Shown one piece after another: positions 62,680-64,000 of a DNA stretch of 64,000 nt (the first letter of the stretch is position 1; the number at the start of each line of letters is the position of its first letter). The notes under the pieces are model-generated. The model did not search any database, was not told the DNA's origin, and saw only the letters and a list, made by a program, of their open reading frames with translations. Source of the DNA: Candidatus Pantoea floridensis (GTDB lineage: Bacteria; Pseudomonadota; Gammaproteobacteria; Enterobacterales; Enterobacteriaceae); NCBI RefSeq assembly GCF_900215435.1, contig NZ_OCMY01000001.1:2542001-2606000 (forward strand). The letters are read 5' to 3'. The position numbers and the translations under genes are program-made.

Positions 62680-63639
62680 ATGACTATTTTAAACGACCTG
62701 GATTTGCGGCAGCTGGAGGCCTTCTCGGCGGTGATCTCTGCCGGTAGCGTTACGGCGGCAGCAAAGGCGCTCAATCGCTCGCAGCCGGCGGTGTCGCGCT
62801 TGATTCAGGAACTGGAACAGTCGCTCGGTTATCCGCTGTTTATCCGCAACGGCCCGCGTATCCATCCTTCGGAAGAGGCATTGCAGCTGCATCAATACGT
62901 GCAGAAAGCGCTGCTCTCGTTGCAGCAAATTCGCCTGCGTGCGCAGGAGATCGCCCATCAGCAGCATCGTCCACTGAGTATTGCCGCCACGCCCGCGCTG
63001 GCGGCGGGATTGCTGCCGCAGGCGCTGGCCGCGCTCAATTTGCAGAACAAAGTGCAGATCATCAGCGAATCCGCAGTTAATACCGCGCATGCCGTGATCA
63101 CCGCAGAGGCCGATCTCGGTCTGTGCAGCTTGCCGCTGGAGCATCACGCGGTAGAGCTGCACTGGATTGGGCAGTCGCAGTGCGTCGTGGCGCTGCCGGA
63201 GAACGATGAGCTGGCGGCGCACACGCGGCTGTCGCTCAGCAGCCTGGCGGGACGCCGTTTGATTGCGCCGTGGAGCCCGCAGCGTCTGCGCGGGCGCTAT
63301 GAAAAGGCGCTGAAAAAGGTCAAAACGCCGCTGCAGGAAACCATCGAGACTAACTCCTCCGCCAATATTCTCGGCTGTGTGCGCGCCGGATTGGGCGTAG
63401 CGATCCTTGAGCCGGTGACCGGTTGGGGCATGCCGCTGGCCGGTGTGGTGATTCGTCCGCTGGAGGAGGATATTCCGTACTACTTTGGCGTGATCACGCC
63501 GCAGGGGCGACAAATCTCCACCGCTGCACAGGCCTTGGTGGAGGCCTTAGCCGACGCTGCGGCTCATCTGCTGCCAGGCTTTGAGCGTCTGCCTGCCAGC
63601 GAGCATCCGCGCATTATGCGCCTGATTAATCAGGATTAA
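62680..63639 (+). CDS. LysR-type transcriptional regulator
   Basis: A 319-residue LysR protein: helix-turn-helix region LDLRQLEAFSAVISAGSVTA...LNRSQPAVSRLIQELEQSLG (about 6-60) and a C-terminal effector domain with NSSANILGCVRAGLGVAILEP near the hinge. It is close in style to regulators of amino acid or aromatic catabolism, but I cannot assign a target. ATG 62680 is preferred, with TTAGGGA upstream; in-frame ATG 62641 and GTG 62593 would add non-conserved residues. No gene lies beside it in the window that could be its target. Confidence 0.88.
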   Translation: MTILNDLDLRQLEAFSAVISAGSVTAAAKALNRSQPAVSRLIQELEQSLGYPLFIRNGPRIHPSEEALQLHQYVQKALLSLQQIRLRAQEIAHQQHRPLSIAATPALAAGLLPQALAALNLQNKVQIISESAVNTAHAVITAEADLGLCSLPLEHHAVELHWIGQSQCVVALPENDELAAHTRLSLSSLAGRRLIAPWSPQRLRGRYEKALKKVKTPLQETIETNSSANILGCVRAGLGVAILEPVTGWGMPLAGVVIRPLEEDIPYYFGVITPQGRQISTAAQALVEALADAAAHLLPGFERLPASEHPRIMRLINQD

Positions 63640-64000
63640 ACAACAGTGCGGGTATCAACAAGGTCGTCATAAATGACGACCCTACAATCGCCTCGTGCAG
63701 CTCTTTCCCATGATAAATGACGACCAACCCGTAGGGTCGCCATTTATGGCGACCGCCAGCCAGCTCCCACCTCGCTTATAACAATTTCGGCATAAGATAT
63801 AAGAAATCCATTGGTCAAAAGCTGAGCGAGATTGTTGACTCCGTTTTAGGGCAAGAGGATTATGCGAAACCTTAGCTCTTACTATGTGATTTGGTGATTA
63901 AAGCACACTAACTATGTGTTATCGAGATAATGAAAATACATAGTCACCAACGTACTTTAGTGGTTTCGCCCGCTTGCTGGCTGCCGCTTATTTCAGGGAA
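63640..64000. other. Right-end intergenic region
   Basis: 360 bases without a supported gene. It contains two palindromic repeats (63662-63754) and, nearer the edge, an AT-rich stretch with ACTATGTG at 63891-63898 and 63911-63918 and the inverse CATAGT at 63949-63954, possibly operators of a gene beyond the window. Confidence 0.45.
63662..63754. repeat. Inverted pair of short covarying palindromes
   Basis: 63662-63685 has arms TCGTCAT/ATGACGA and 63731-63754 has arms TCGCCAT/ATGGCGA, with CCCTAC and GTAGGG flanks. A partial third copy (ATAAATGACGACC) lies at 63713-63725. Confidence 0.9.

Noticed and set aside
62689..63513. A 274-codon open frame on the minus strand
   Set aside because: Antisense to the LysR gene at 62680; the product is Arg/Gln-rich with no motif.

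Overview
The window reads as chromosomal DNA of a gamma-proteobacterium of the order Enterobacterales, most likely Erwiniaceae (Pantoea/Erwinia-like; inference). The main evidence is the block prfC-osmY-ytjA-yjjU-yjjV-deoC-deoA-deoB-deoD in E. coli order, plus clear YdcR, YlaC, FtnA, YciE and YciG relatives. Most genes are moderately GC-rich. Two segments are visibly AT-richer: 8.5-9.0 kb and the 41.5-43.9 kb part of an island after tRNA-Phe.

Layout. 1-1.3 kb: the start of a Csu-type (spore coat U) pilus operon on the minus strand. 1.9-6.2 kb: two tandem MHYT-GGDEF-EAL cyclic-di-GMP proteins. 6.3-9.8 kb: a MocR regulator (ydcR), ylaC and an orphan FliA-like sigma factor. 10.3-14.9 kb: a cupin gene, then a four-gene operon of ATP-grasp, alpha-E, transglutaminase and the proteasome-like Anbu protein. 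This operon is preceded by a sigma-54 promoter and a perfect NtrC-type dyad. 15.0-16.7 kb: an OlsF-like ornithine-lipid synthase. 16.9-20.7 kb: an iron-type ABC importer. 20.9-23.7 kb: a PAS-PAS-PAS-GGDEF-EAL protein. 23.9-25.7 kb: ferritin and an M20 amidohydrolase. 26-35.3 kb: the conserved prfC-to-deoD backbone with a classical deoP2 promoter. Upstream of yjjU lies a strongly structured leader that buries its Shine-Dalgarno sequence. 35.6-38.8 kb: a second PBP2 and a soluble PAS-PAS chemotaxis-type transducer.

39.0-44.4 kb is an island next to tRNA-Phe. It holds a type VI secretion islet (L,D-transpeptidase-like effector, membrane immunity candidate, Hcp), decayed genes of an integrative conjugative element (ICE), and one intact OLD-family nuclease that may be a defence gene. 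44.4-54.8 kb is a surface locus: a 2033-residue Ig-like repeat protein, a divergent autotransporter and a LuxR-type response regulator. 54.9-58.4 kb carries a GST plus flavin/iron-sulfur oxidoreductase operon and the yciG-yciE stress pair. 58.9-63.6 kb carries a tartrate/D-malate module (dehydrogenase, MFS transporter, LysR) and another LysR gene.

Two themes recur. Cyclic-di-GMP and surface adhesion: three GGDEF-EAL proteins, Csu pilus, Ig-like protein, autotransporter and a BdlA-like transducer. Short palindromic repeats: at least fourteen copies of a roughly 24-nt intergenic hairpin whose arms vary but stay complementary.
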